A stretch of DNA of 16,190 nt from Aquificaceae bacterium (lineage in GTDB: Bacteria; Aquificota; Aquificia; Aquificales; Aquificaceae): NCBI GenBank assembly GCA_026982025.1, contig JALSHX010000181.1:1-16190 (forward strand). The letters are read 5' to 3'. The notes beneath the pieces are model-generated. The model had not been told where the DNA came from and did not search any database. It saw only the letters and a program-made list of their open reading frames with translations. A program made the translations under genes and the position numbers. Below are positions 6,278-13,155 of this stretch, piece after piece. Every line of letters starts with the position of its first letter. Positions within the stretch are counted from its first letter, which is position 1.

Positions 6278-7978
6278 CTATCCTTCGTATCTATTAACTA
6301 CGGGCATCCTCCAGTCTTTGCCGAAGGCTCTCGGAGTGATCTTGATACCCACAGGCGCCTGCTTCCTCTTATACTCAGCCTTCCTGACCATTTCCACCAC
6401 CATAGCCACCGTTTCCGTTTCAAAACCCCTCTTTACTATATCAGCAGGAGAGATGCATTCCTCAAGGTAGAGCCTGAGAATTTCGTCAAGGATCTCGTAA
6501 GGGGGCAGGGTGTCCTGGTCCGTCTGACCGGGTCTCAGCTCCGCAGTGGGTTTTTTCTCAAATACCCGATCGGGGATGTCCGCGCTCAAACCGTTCCTGT
6601 ATCGGGCAAGTCGGTATATTTGGGTCTTGTAAACATCCTTAAGAGGTGCAAAACCTCCAGCCATATCTCCGTAAATGGTCGTGTATCCCGTTGCGGACTC
6701 ACTCTTGTTTGAAGTTGATACTACGAGGTGACCGAAGCGGTTTGATATGTAAAAGAGGATGTTAGCCCTTATCCTCGCCTGAAGATTCTCGTCCGCAGTT
6801 GAAAACTCAAGGTTCCCGTAAACGGGAACCATCTCCTTGTGGTATGAAGTGTAAACCTCATCAATGGGAATTGTGTGAAATTCAATGCCGAGGTTCTTTG
6901 CGAGCTCCCTGGCATCCCTGAAACTCTCCTCAGAAGTAAAACGCGAGGGCATAAACACCCCAAGTACCGATTCCTTTCCGAGTGCATCAACTGCAAGACA
7001 TGCACAGAGGGAAGAATCTATCCCTCCCGAAAGACCTACAACCACCTTTTTATATCCCGTTTTCCTCACATAGTCTCCGAGTCCGAGGACAAGCGCCCTG
7101 TATATCTCCTCCTCATCTACCGGCGACGCTTCAGCTCTGTTCTGAACTTCCTCTTTATCCCCAACAACTATCTGCTCAACATCCTCCTGAGGAGGGAGCT
7201 CCCCCCCGTTTCTAAGCCTGAGGTCAAGAAGTCTTCTCCTTTCAGCCTTCCCCGGATCAACGGAAACTATAAGAAGGTCCTCCTCAAAAGCTTTAGCACG
7301 AGCCACGATATTTCCAAGAGGATCAATTACCATACTCCTTCCGTCAAAGACGAGCTCGTCGTTCCCCCCCACGAGGTTTACATAAACCACATAACACAGG
7401 TTGTCCTGAGCCCTTGCCCTTACAAAGCCTTCCCTGAAGTGGTGTTTTCCCGTGTGGAAGGGAGAAGCATTGATGTTAATGATAATTTTCGCGCCCATCA
7501 GAGCAGAGAGGCGGTCCGGTCCGTCGGGATACCAGATATCCTCACAGATTGAAAATCCTACTAATGTCCCATTTAAGGAGATCAACAGGTTATCCCTGCC
7601 CTCCAGAAAGTATCGCTTTTCATCAAAAACGCTGTAATTGGGGAGGAAATTTTTATGATAAATTCCCAAAATCTTCCCCTTATAAATTAAAACCGCACTG
7701 TTTCTCACCTCACCATCGTAATACGGGGTGCCAACAACGAGGAGAGTATCAAGTTTATCCGTCCTCCGGGCTATTTCCCTCACCCCTTCCATACAGTCTT
7801 CAATGAAAGATTTTCTCAAAAGGAGGTCCTCGGGTGAGTATCCGCTCACCGCAAGTTCGGGAAAGGCAACAATGTGAGCCTTATTTGATGCTTCCCTTGC
7901 AAATTCAGTTATTTTTTTAACATTTCCTTCTATATCACCCACCGTTGTGTTAATCTGGGCAAGGGCAACATTGATCAT
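6278..7978 (-). CDS. nadE: Glutamine-dependent NAD+ synthetase
   Basis: The enzyme makes NAD+ from deamido-NAD+ and ATP, taking ammonia from glutamine. The 566 residues hold two domains. The N-terminal nitrilase-type glutaminase has the triad Glu41 (FPELAVSGY), Lys109 (YHKNFLPNY) and Cys145 (SICEDIWYP). The C-terminal synthetase has the ATP P-loop LSGGIDSSL near residue 303, STSNKSESATGY and GGFAPLKDVYKTQ. It is complete and of normal length. The ATG at 7978 follows AAAAGGG, a fair Shine-Dalgarno, with a TATACT box nine bases from the ATG, so any leader is very short. The 3' end abuts rpmI exactly, and its promoter overlaps that of the divergent tRNA-Val gene. Confidence 0.96.
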   Translation of the reverse strand: MINVALAQINTTVGDIEGNVKKITEFAREASNKAHIVAFPELAVSGYSPEDLLLRKSFIEDCMEGVREIARRTDKLDTLLVVGTPYYDGEVRNSAVLIYKGKILGIYHKNFLPNYSVFDEKRYFLEGRDNLLISLNGTLVGFSICEDIWYPDGPDRLSALMGAKIIININASPFHTGKHHFREGFVRARAQDNLCYVVYVNLVGGNDELVFDGRSMVIDPLGNIVARAKAFEEDLLIVSVDPGKAERRRLLDLRLRNGGELPPQEDVEQIVVGDKEEVQNRAEASPVDEEEIYRALVLGLGDYVRKTGYKKVVVGLSGGIDSSLCACLAVDALGKESVLGVFMPSRFTSEESFRDARELAKNLGIEFHTIPIDEVYTSYHKEMVPVYGNLEFSTADENLQARIRANILFYISNRFGHLVVSTSNKSESATGYTTIYGDMAGGFAPLKDVYKTQIYRLARYRNGLSADIPDRVFEKKPTAELRPGQTDQDTLPPYEILDEILRLYLEECISPADIVKRGFETETVAMVVEMVRKAEYKRKQAPVGIKITPRAFGKDWRMPVVNRYEG

Positions 7979-7987
7979 GACCCTTTT

Positions 7988-7993
7988 AGTATA
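7988..7993 (-). promoter_or_regulatory. Candidate -10 box of nadE
   Basis: TATACT on the minus strand ends nine bases before the nadE ATG and overlaps, on the other strand, the TATAAT box of the tRNA-Val gene. No clear -35 is seen. The two promoters can hardly be occupied by polymerase at the same time. Confidence 0.35.
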
Positions 7994-7997
7994 TAAT
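7992..7997 (+). promoter_or_regulatory. Candidate -10 box of tRNA-Val
   Basis: A perfect TATAAT lies 11 bases before the first tRNA base, predicting a start near 8004 and a 5' leader of about five bases. TTGATC at 7971-7976 is a possible -35 at a short 15-base spacing; it overlaps the nadE start codon on the other strand. Confidence 0.5.
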
Positions 7998-8008
7998 TTT
8001 TACTCTCA

Positions 8009-8084
8009 AGGCGCGTAGCTCAGTCGGGAGAGCGCCGGCCCGACACGCCGGAGGTCGGGGGTTCAAGTCCCCCCGCGCCTACCA
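8009..8084 (+). tRNA. tRNA-Val, anticodon GAC, with encoded CCA and an odd C33
   Basis: The 76 bases fold as a standard tRNA. A seven-pair acceptor stem (8009-8015 with 8074-8080) is followed by T8 A9, a D stem GCTC/GAGC and an anticodon stem CCGGC/GCCGG. The variable region has five bases, and the GGGGG/CCCCC T stem encloses TTCAAGT. The 3' ACCA (8081-8084) is encoded. The anticodon at 8042-8044 is GAC, reading GUC and GUU valine codons. R15-Y48 (G-C), G18 G19 and T54 T55 C56 are all normal. The one exception is position 33 (base 8041), which is C where nearly all elongator tRNAs have U. Acceptor and T stems are almost all G-C, as in thermophiles. Confidence 0.93.
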
Positions 8085-8138
8085 CTTATAAACCATTATT
8101 CATATGGTCTTTGAAAGGGCTAATGGCTTCCGTGGTCC

Positions 8139-9584
8139 TCATCTAAACTCGTTGGGAACTGAATCGCTTTCATCTATCGGGGGCTCTCCCGTTATCACCT
8201 CCGGGTTCTGCACACCGAAGTATTTGTACGCGGTTGAAACAATTGAGAAGGGTTCACACTGATAGCTGTCATCCGTCGGTTTCGTAAAGAGCCTGTTCAC
8301 ACCCGGGGTTCCGGTAAGCATGGTTTTGCCTACAAGTTTTCCGAGAGCCCTCCCCGGGATGTTCCAGCCCCCGACCGTGTAAAGGTTCTGGGTATTCCCG
8401 TGATCCCATCCCATTGAGTTGTTGAGGTTTACATTTCTTCCGAAATCGCCGAAAACCGTTATGAAGATATTACCCGCATGGGGATAGTTGGCAGGGTCAT
8501 TGATCTCCTTCCACTTCATGTGCTTAACAGCACATCTAAGGGCGTCCATGAGGCTCTGGACCCTTGCTTCATAGCCCGGTATCGCACTTGAGTGGTTGTC
8601 CCATCCGCCGAAGCTGATGCTTACAAAAACTGTATCTGGGTTCTCAAGGCAGAGGGAAACCGCCGCCTTGAGGTTTCTTCCTATATTTGTGTTGGGATAA
8701 ACAAGCTGTCCCGTGTTTTGGTCAGTGTCGGGATCCGGATTGTTTGGATCGTGGTTCGGATTTGTTGGAAGGCTTGAGTTAATATTCCCCAGCCTTGATT
8801 CAATGAAATCCGCAAGCTCTTTCCTCTTTGCAAAGGCGTCCTTGATTTTCTTAAGACCGTAGCGCTCTCCCATTCTCGTGGCAAGCTGTTCAAGCATGTC
8901 ATCGGTCGTCTGGTCAAGGTGAGAGTATCCGTTCCTTTTGTAAGGATTGTCAAAGTTTGAATTCAGAAAGACGGGTCTTAAGATCAAGGGTAGAGTTTCT
9001 CCCCCAAGATAGTAGACCTGAGAATCACCTTCAAGGGAGACGAAGGGAAGGAGTAGCTCGTTTATATCCTTGTTAAAGGGGTTATAAGTGGCAAGTATGG
9101 CAGCAAGCGTGGTTGCAAAGCCGGGAGCTTCCCTGTCAAGGTTTCCCCTCAGGTTCTGGGCAATACTGATGGGATGGGACTTGTTGTCATCCTTTATCCT
9201 GTATATCGTCCGGTAAATGGACATATCGCCATTTGCTATGAGGTTTTCCATGTCATATCCGCCCGCATTTCCCCAGAAGTTGTTGGGCGTTATCTGGGTG
9301 CCTCCCCCCGGAACATCGGGCACGATGTAATCCGGATAATTGTTCTGAGAGGCGGAGTTTATTTCTGATATATTGGTTAAGTTTCCCGCGAGCTCCGAGG
9401 GTCCGCCGTAGAGGAATATGCTAATCCACTTTATGGGCCAAACCGAAGGTTTTTGATAATCAATCTGGTTTTGAACTTCATGGATCAGTTCCCTCATCCT
9501 GCCAGGAGATGCGTAAAGCAGGTGGGGAAATGACATCATAAGACCCAGTGCACTTGCAGACTTTAAAAAATCTCTCCTGTTCAT
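8139..9584 (-). CDS. Tat-exported DUF1501 family protein
   Basis: The protein starts MNRRDFLKSASALGLMMSF, a twin-arginine signal (RR at residues 3-4), so it is probably exported folded to the periplasm. The body matches the DUF1501 pattern, whose members have an alkaline-phosphatase/sulfatase-like fold. FVSISFGGWDNHS lies in the middle-to-C-terminal part and is followed by TVFGDFGRNVN and GWDHGNTQNLYTVGG, whose Asp/His residues are the likely metal ligands. At 481 residues it is within the family range. A Pro/Asn/Asp-rich linker (NPNHDPNNPDPDTDQ) sits near residue 285. ATG 9584 has a strong GGGGAGGTG about seven bases upstream. It lies 18 bases after the lipoprotein gene and is probably co-transcribed with it. 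The substrate is unknown. Confidence 0.85.
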   Translation of the reverse strand: MNRRDFLKSASALGLMMSFPHLLYASPGRMRELIHEVQNQIDYQKPSVWPIKWISIFLYGGPSELAGNLTNISEINSASQNNYPDYIVPDVPGGGTQITPNNFWGNAGGYDMENLIANGDMSIYRTIYRIKDDNKSHPISIAQNLRGNLDREAPGFATTLAAILATYNPFNKDINELLLPFVSLEGDSQVYYLGGETLPLILRPVFLNSNFDNPYKRNGYSHLDQTTDDMLEQLATRMGERYGLKKIKDAFAKRKELADFIESRLGNINSSLPTNPNHDPNNPDPDTDQNTGQLVYPNTNIGRNLKAAVSLCLENPDTVFVSISFGGWDNHSSAIPGYEARVQSLMDALRCAVKHMKWKEINDPANYPHAGNIFITVFGDFGRNVNLNNSMGWDHGNTQNLYTVGGWNIPGRALGKLVGKTMLTGTPGVNRLFTKPTDDSYQCEPFSIVSTAYKYFGVQNPEVITGEPPIDESDSVPNEFR

Positions 9585-9602
9585 GGCAACACCTCCCCTT
9601 CT

Positions 9603-11117
9603 TTACTTGACCTTCCTGAACATGTAGAACTCGGGAAGCCTGCTAATGTAGTCAAGGATAAGGCGGGTTTTCTGCCAGCGATGTCTGTCCTCAAAACCCT
9701 TGCTTTCAAAGATCTGATTAAAGGTGTCCAGCTCTTCCTGTGTTGCCTCCCTGCCGAGGGCTGTAACGAAGATGTAGTTTATAAAATCGTCTCCCGTGAA
9801 CTGAACATTGTAAAGCTCTTCCTGCCATCCCGCATCATCGGTATTGGAGGACCTGTTTATCATTAGGTTTTCCCTCAGAGACTTGTGATAAAAGGCAAAG
9901 CTAAGTGCATCAAGGGGCGGAACGGGAGTTCTTCCCAGCTTTTCAATAAAGGGTGGTTGTTTCATGTCGTAGAGCTTAATTGTTGAACCCGAACCCCATC
10001 CTACCCTGTTTGCAAATCTGAAGAAGTTTTCGGACGGCTTGTAATAAATCCTCTTGGCTGTCCCCAGAAAAGCCTCCTCCCACTTCTTTGGTCTTTCGGC
10101 ACCAAGGAGGTAAGCCCTTGAAAAGAGCAGGATGTTGAAAATGTCCCTGAAAGTCCTTGGGTTCTTGGCAAGAACTCCATCAACTATCCTTTGCTTTTCC
10201 TCTTCCGAACTCATTGAAAAGAGGTGGTCAACTATCACAGCAACTACGGTGGGCATTAGCCTCGGGTGGTCCGCTATTGCCCTGTAAAAGTCCCAGCAGG
10301 TGGTGACCGTGGTATCCAGAATGCTCTGGGGTTCGGTGTTTTCGTTGTAGTCAACAACGAGCTGGTAGCCCTGATCCTGCCCTGTTAAAGACCAGTTTTG
10401 ACAGGCCTTCGCCGCCTTGGGAACCTCTTCGTCCCTGAATCGCCTCAGAAATATTTCCATCATCTCCCTCGTGTTGTCCTCGGGTGACCTGAACCTCCTC
10501 CAGTTTTCCTGAGATATCATGTGCTGATAGACTATCTCTCTTACAGGGTAGTCCTGAGAAATCATCCTAAGGAGCCTTGAATAGACCTTCTTTATGTCAA
10601 GGTATTGAACCGGTTCAACTTCCTGACCGGGCGTAAACATAATGGTGTTTGCGAGGAAGTAAGCCATCCAGAGGTCGTAGTAGTCCCTGCTCAGCGGGAA
10701 TTCCCACAGCATAGTCATGATTTCCTGTGCTTCTCTGAAGGGTGAATCGTAGTTGTAGTTCTCCTCAACCCTCCTGAGGTAATATTCCCTTTTGTCGGGG
10801 GGTAGTGGTGAATTTAGCTGATCCTTGATCCTCTGCAAATAATTTGAGTTGTCCTTCCGGGTCATGTCAAATTCTGAGCGTTCAAGGTCAAAGAAATCTC
10901 CCGGCGGAACTCCCTTGTAGAGTGTGGAAGCAAGCTTATTGGTAACCCTGTACTGGTCCTGAGGAAGCAGGGAGTTGAATTCGCTTGCGGATACAGGCTC
11001 AAGGTCTCCCGTGTGGGATAAGTCCTGCCCTTCCTGCTTGACTTCGCAGGAGAGGATGAAAAGTGAAAAGATAATGAATAAAACACCATTTGGCGGAAAA
11101 AAACCGAGAACCCGCAT
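9603..11117 (-). CDS. Putative lipoprotein (504 aa), partner of the DUF1501 protein
   Basis: The N terminus has a hydrophobic run (residues 11-22) ending FILSC, a plausible lipobox with Cys24 as the lipidated residue. The protein would therefore sit on the periplasmic face of a membrane. The rest is charged and mostly helical in character, with no metal motif I recognise. The C-terminal end (FVTALGREATQEELDTFNQI, then an Arg-rich helix) resembles the LGREPT segments seen in several secreted families, but I do not assign a family. DUF1501 genes are often paired with a large partner such as DUF1800 or DUF1549 proteins; this may fill that role, although I do not see their typical motifs. GGAGGAGG precedes ATG 11117. 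A good extended -10 promoter lies upstream. Confidence 0.78.
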   Translation of the reverse strand: MRVLGFFPPNGVLFIIFSLFILSCEVKQEGQDLSHTGDLEPVSASEFNSLLPQDQYRVTNKLASTLYKGVPPGDFFDLERSEFDMTRKDNSNYLQRIKDQLNSPLPPDKREYYLRRVEENYNYDSPFREAQEIMTMLWEFPLSRDYYDLWMAYFLANTIMFTPGQEVEPVQYLDIKKVYSRLLRMISQDYPVREIVYQHMISQENWRRFRSPEDNTREMMEIFLRRFRDEEVPKAAKACQNWSLTGQDQGYQLVVDYNENTEPQSILDTTVTTCWDFYRAIADHPRLMPTVVAVIVDHLFSMSSEEEKQRIVDGVLAKNPRTFRDIFNILLFSRAYLLGAERPKKWEEAFLGTAKRIYYKPSENFFRFANRVGWGSGSTIKLYDMKQPPFIEKLGRTPVPPLDALSFAFYHKSLRENLMINRSSNTDDAGWQEELYNVQFTGDDFINYIFVTALGREATQEELDTFNQIFESKGFEDRHRWQKTRLILDYISRLPEFYMFRKVK

Positions 11118-11156
11118 GGTTCCTCCTCCCTTATTTATTTGCTCACGATGTAAAAA

Positions 11157-11186
11157 ATAATACCAGGTTCGTGAATTTTTTGTGAA
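11157..11186 (-). promoter_or_regulatory. Promoter of the lipoprotein-DUF1501 operon
   Basis: On the minus strand TGGTATTAT is an extended -10 (TATTAT at 11162-11157). TTCACA (11186-11181) is a weak -35 at 18 bases. Transcription would start near 11150, giving a leader of about 33 bases with GGAGGAGG before the ATG. The -35 lies inside one copy of a direct repeat. Confidence 0.5.
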
Positions 11187-11189
11187 TTT
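11171..11189 (+). repeat. Direct repeat GTGAATTT, two copies 11 bases apart
   Basis: GTGAATTT occurs at 11171-11178 and 11182-11189, about one helical turn apart, spanning the -35 zone of the lipoprotein operon. This is the layout of a tandem regulator site, although short AT-rich repeats can arise by chance. Confidence 0.4.
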
Positions 11190-11198
11190 GTTAAAATT

Positions 11199-11230
11199 AT
11201 TGACACATACTCACTCAACACATTGACACA
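11199..11230 (+). repeat. Direct repeat ATTGACACA, two copies 23 bases apart
   Basis: ATTGACACA occurs at 11199-11207 and 11222-11230. The second copy contains the likely hisB -35 hexamer, while the first has no matching -10. The first could be an accessory site or a decoy. Both lie upstream of the lipoprotein promoter on the opposite strand. Confidence 0.45.
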
Positions 11231-11251
11231 ATAACCGATTCAATTTAAAGT
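11223..11251 (+). promoter_or_regulatory. Promoter of hisB
   Basis: A perfect TTGACA at 11223-11228 is followed after 17 bases by TAAAGT at 11246-11251. The start would be near 11258, giving a leader of about 24 bases that includes AAGGAG at 11270-11275 before the ATG at 11282. Confidence 0.55.
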
Positions 11252-11281
11252 AAGATTTAATGATTTATAAAGGAGCTTGAA

Positions 11282-11860
11282 ATGAGGGCAAGTGAGGTTT
11301 TCAGAGAAACGAGGGAAACAAAGGTTATAGTTTCCCTCAATGTTGACGGCTCGGGAACCTGTGAGGCTAACACTCCCGTTGGTTTTTTAAATCACATGAT
11401 TGAAACCCTTGCAAAACATGGAAAGTTTGACATCAAAGTGGAGGCGGATGGCGATGTACACGTTTCCCACCACCACACCGTTGAGGACTGCGGAATGGTT
11501 CTGGGAGAGGCTTTCAGGGAAGCTCTGGGAGACATGAAGGGAATACAGAGGTTCGGTTATGCCATAGTGCCCATGGACGAGGCTCTGGTTATGTGCGCCC
11601 TTGACTTTTCGGGAAGGGGACTATTTTACTATGAGGACAGGAACCTCAGGGGAAAGATAACCGACTTTGACTTTGAGCTCATCTGGGAGTTTTTCAAAGG
11701 GTTTGCCCTTGAGAGCAGATCAACTCTGCACCTGAAAGTGCTTGAGGGTAAAATTCTGCATCACATTGCGGAGGCATGCTTTAAGTCCTTTGCGCTGAGC
11801 CTGAAGTCAGCGGTTCAAATAGTGGGAGCGGAGGTGCCCTCAACCAAGGGAACCATTTAA
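11282..11860 (+). CDS. hisB: Imidazoleglycerol-phosphate dehydratase
   Basis: HisB removes water from imidazole glycerol phosphate to give imidazole acetol phosphate in histidine synthesis. It is a metal (Mn) enzyme forming a large oligomer. The 192 residues are the monofunctional form, without the phosphatase domain fused in enterics. Metal and active-site motifs are [27 protein letters not shown] and [14 protein letters not shown]. The first motif is usually LDHM; the Asp-to-Asn change keeps the ligand His. AAGGAG six bases before ATG 11282 supports the start. The gene stands alone, away from other his genes, with its own promoter. Its last 21 bases overlap the 3' end of the convergent rluD-like gene. 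Confidence 0.95.
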   Translation: MRASEVFRETRETKVIVSLNVDGSGTCEANTPVGFLNHMIETLAKHGKFDIKVEADGDVHVSHHHTVEDCGMVLGEAFREALGDMKGIQRFGYAIVPMDEALVMCALDFSGRGLFYYEDRNLRGKITDFDFELIWEFFKGFALESRSTLHLKVLEGKILHHIAEACFKSFALSLKSAVQIVGAEVPSTKGTI

Positions 11861-12811
11861 ATCCCTTATCTCTTGAAGTACCGTCCCGAAGGGTTCCGGA
11901 TCCCCAATGCTGAATTCCATCGCTTTACCGCCTGATGGGTGTCTGAATGCGAGCTCGGTTGCAACAAGCATGTTGCATTCACCTATTAGTCTGAGAACAT
12001 TCCGGGGAATACCTCTACCTTTAAAACCATAAACCCTGTCACCCAGAACAGGATGGCCAATTGAGGATAGATGTACCCTTATCTGATGAGTTCTGCCCGT
12101 GTATATCCTGACCTTCAAGAGGCTTACCGATAGAGCCTCAAATGCCTCAAGGACCCAATACTCCGTAAGGGCTTCCCTTGAGTTGATGCCGGAAACCTTA
12201 AATTTCTTCCTGTCATAGGGGTGCCTGCCCAGAGGCATGTCAATGAGCATGTGATCCTCTCGCGGAATGCCAAAAACGAGCGCCCGGTAAACCTTGTAAA
12301 CATCCCGCTTTGCAAACTGCTCGGATAGATTCCTGTGAGCATGGTCATTTTTTGCAACGACCATTAGCCCCGCAGTTGCCTTGTCAAGCCTGTGAACTAT
12401 CCCCGGTCTCTGAACACCTCCCTCCGAGGAAAGGTCTCCAATGTGGTACAGGAGGGCATTTACGAGTGTACCCGAGGTGTAGCCGGGGGAAGGATGAACC
12501 ACAAGACCGCAGGGCTTTACTATTACAGCAATATCCTCATCTTCATAAATTACTTCAAGAGGGATCTTTTCAGGCTTAACCTCAAGGGGCTCGGATGCAG
12601 GAACGAGGAGAGTAACCACCTCTCCCTCCCTAACTTTCCTTGAAGGCTTCCTTGCCTCCGCTCCGTTAACAAGGACAAATCCGTCCTCTATGAGCCTCTT
12701 CAGGTAGCTTCTTGACAGCTCCGGGTAGGTGAGGGCTAAAAATCGGTCAATTCTTAGATCCTTCTGGTGGGGCAAAACTCTAAACTCAAGGGTTTCCTCT
12801 ATCCTTTTCAT
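11840..12811 (-). CDS. Ribosomal large-subunit pseudouridine synthase, RluA/RluD family
   Basis: This enzyme isomerises uridine to pseudouridine in structured RNA, most likely 23S rRNA. An N-terminal S4 RNA-binding domain is visible ([20 protein letters not shown] near residues 20-40, then VLVNG). The catalytic domain carries [16 protein letters not shown] with the nucleophile Asp, then YRALVFG and [20 protein letters not shown]. The length of about 323 residues fits RluD, but the exact target uridines cannot be read from sequence, so no symbol is given. I start at ATG 12811; a TTG at 12814 directly before it is possible. No Shine-Dalgarno is seen. The start lies inside the 3' end of the preceding 58-residue gene, which suggests coupled translation. 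Confidence 0.93.
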   Translation of the reverse strand: MKRIEETLEFRVLPHQKDLRIDRFLALTYPELSRSYLKRLIEDGFVLVNGAEARKPSRKVREGEVVTLLVPASEPLEVKPEKIPLEVIYEDEDIAVIVKPCGLVVHPSPGYTSGTLVNALLYHIGDLSSEGGVQRPGIVHRLDKATAGLMVVAKNDHAHRNLSEQFAKRDVYKVYRALVFGIPREDHMLIDMPLGRHPYDRKKFKVSGINSREALTEYWVLEAFEALSVSLLKVRIYTGRTHQIRVHLSSIGHPVLGDRVYGFKGRGIPRNVLRLIGECNMLVATELAFRHPSGGKAMEFSIGDPEPFGTVLQEIRDLNGSLG

Positions 12812-12962
12812 CAACCCGAAGGGTTATCTTAATTTCCCTTGGACTTTCCTTCAGATTGAGACTTTTAATAAAACCAAGAACCACGCCCCTCAGAGCTCTC
12901 ATGGGAAAGTCCTTGAGCCTTACTTCCTTTCCGTTTACTTCAAGGATTATATCCTTTTCCAT
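12786..12962 (-). CDS. Small conserved-looking protein (58 aa), unrecognised
   Basis: The peptide starts MEKDIILEVNGKEVRLKDFP, then MRALRGVVLGFIKSLNLKES, and ends in a charged strand-like segment [10 protein letters not shown]. The pattern of a beta strand, NGKEV turn, helix and beta strand looks like a compact soluble domain. I do not recognise the family. The Lys/Glu-rich composition matches the surrounding genes. The ATG at 12962 is preceded by GTG and TTG codons in frame, which could be alternative starts. No Shine-Dalgarno is present, but a perfect TATAAT lies seven bases before the ATG. Its 3' end overlaps the rluD-family start by 26 bases, so it is probably the first gene of that transcript. 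Confidence 0.65.
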   Translation of the reverse strand: MEKDIILEVNGKEVRLKDFPMRALRGVVLGFIKSLNLKESPREIKITLRVDEKDRGNP

Positions 12963-12969
12963 CACCAAA

Positions 12970-12975
12970 ATTATA
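12970..12975 (-). promoter_or_regulatory. Perfect -10 box of the 58-aa gene and rluD-family gene
   Basis: TATAAT on the minus strand ends seven bases before ATG 12962, the same spacing as in front of rpmI. A transcript would start at the ATG. The -35 position is a poor match. Confidence 0.5.
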
Positions 12976-12978
12976 AGT

Positions 12979-12984
12979 TAGAAT
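12979..12984 (+). promoter_or_regulatory. Candidate -10 box of the 54-aa gene
   Basis: TAGAAT ends six bases before ATG 12991, with no Shine-Dalgarno between. It is back to back with the TATAAT box of the divergent 58-residue gene, four bases away, so initiation on the two strands would compete. Confidence 0.35.
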
Positions 12985-12990
12985 TTTCCT

Positions 12991-13155
12991 ATGGATGGGG
13001 ATGCCTTTCTGTTCATGATCCTCTCCTGGGCTCTTATTCTCGGATTGAACCTTTTTTGCTTTACACTTCTGATGACGAGGAGCCAGGGGCAGGCTCCCGA
13101 ATCGGTCAATAAACGCCGCACGGTGTCAATAGACGAGAAAGATGAAATAACCTAA
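12991..13155 (+). CDS. Small one-helix membrane protein (54 aa), unrecognised
   Basis: A 54-codon frame runs from ATG 12991 to TAA 13153-13155. The protein is hydrophobic over residues 5-28 (FLFMILSWALILGLNLFCF within it). A polar tail with SQGQAPES, NKRR and an acidic end DEKDE follows. This is the layout of a single-pass membrane protein with a 26-residue tail, probably cytoplasmic. No family is recognised. It fills an otherwise empty 190-base gap between tsaB and the 58-residue gene, and it overlaps the tsaB stop by four bases. There is no Shine-Dalgarno; a TAGAAT box six bases upstream could give a leaderless message. A longer open frame overlaps it in another register but has no protein-like features. 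Confidence 0.55.
   Translation: MDGDAFLFMILSWALILGLNLFCFTLLMTRSQGQAPESVNKRRTVSIDEKDEIT

Noticed and set aside
6875..7552. 225-codon open frame on the plus strand opposite nadE
   Set aside because: It is antisense to conserved nadE sequence, and its product is rich in Ser/Pro/Arg/His without domain-like patterns, as expected of a shadow frame.
8092..8112. Hairpin ACCAT/ATGGT with a short T run after tRNA-Val
   Set aside because: A five-pair AT-rich stem with a seven-base loop followed by CTTT is too weak to call a terminator in a thermophile.
12729..13112. 127-codon plus-strand open frame overlapping the small genes
   Set aside because: It crosses the rluD start, the 58-residue gene and the 54-residue gene in a different register with no membrane or domain pattern; the two small frames explain the region better.
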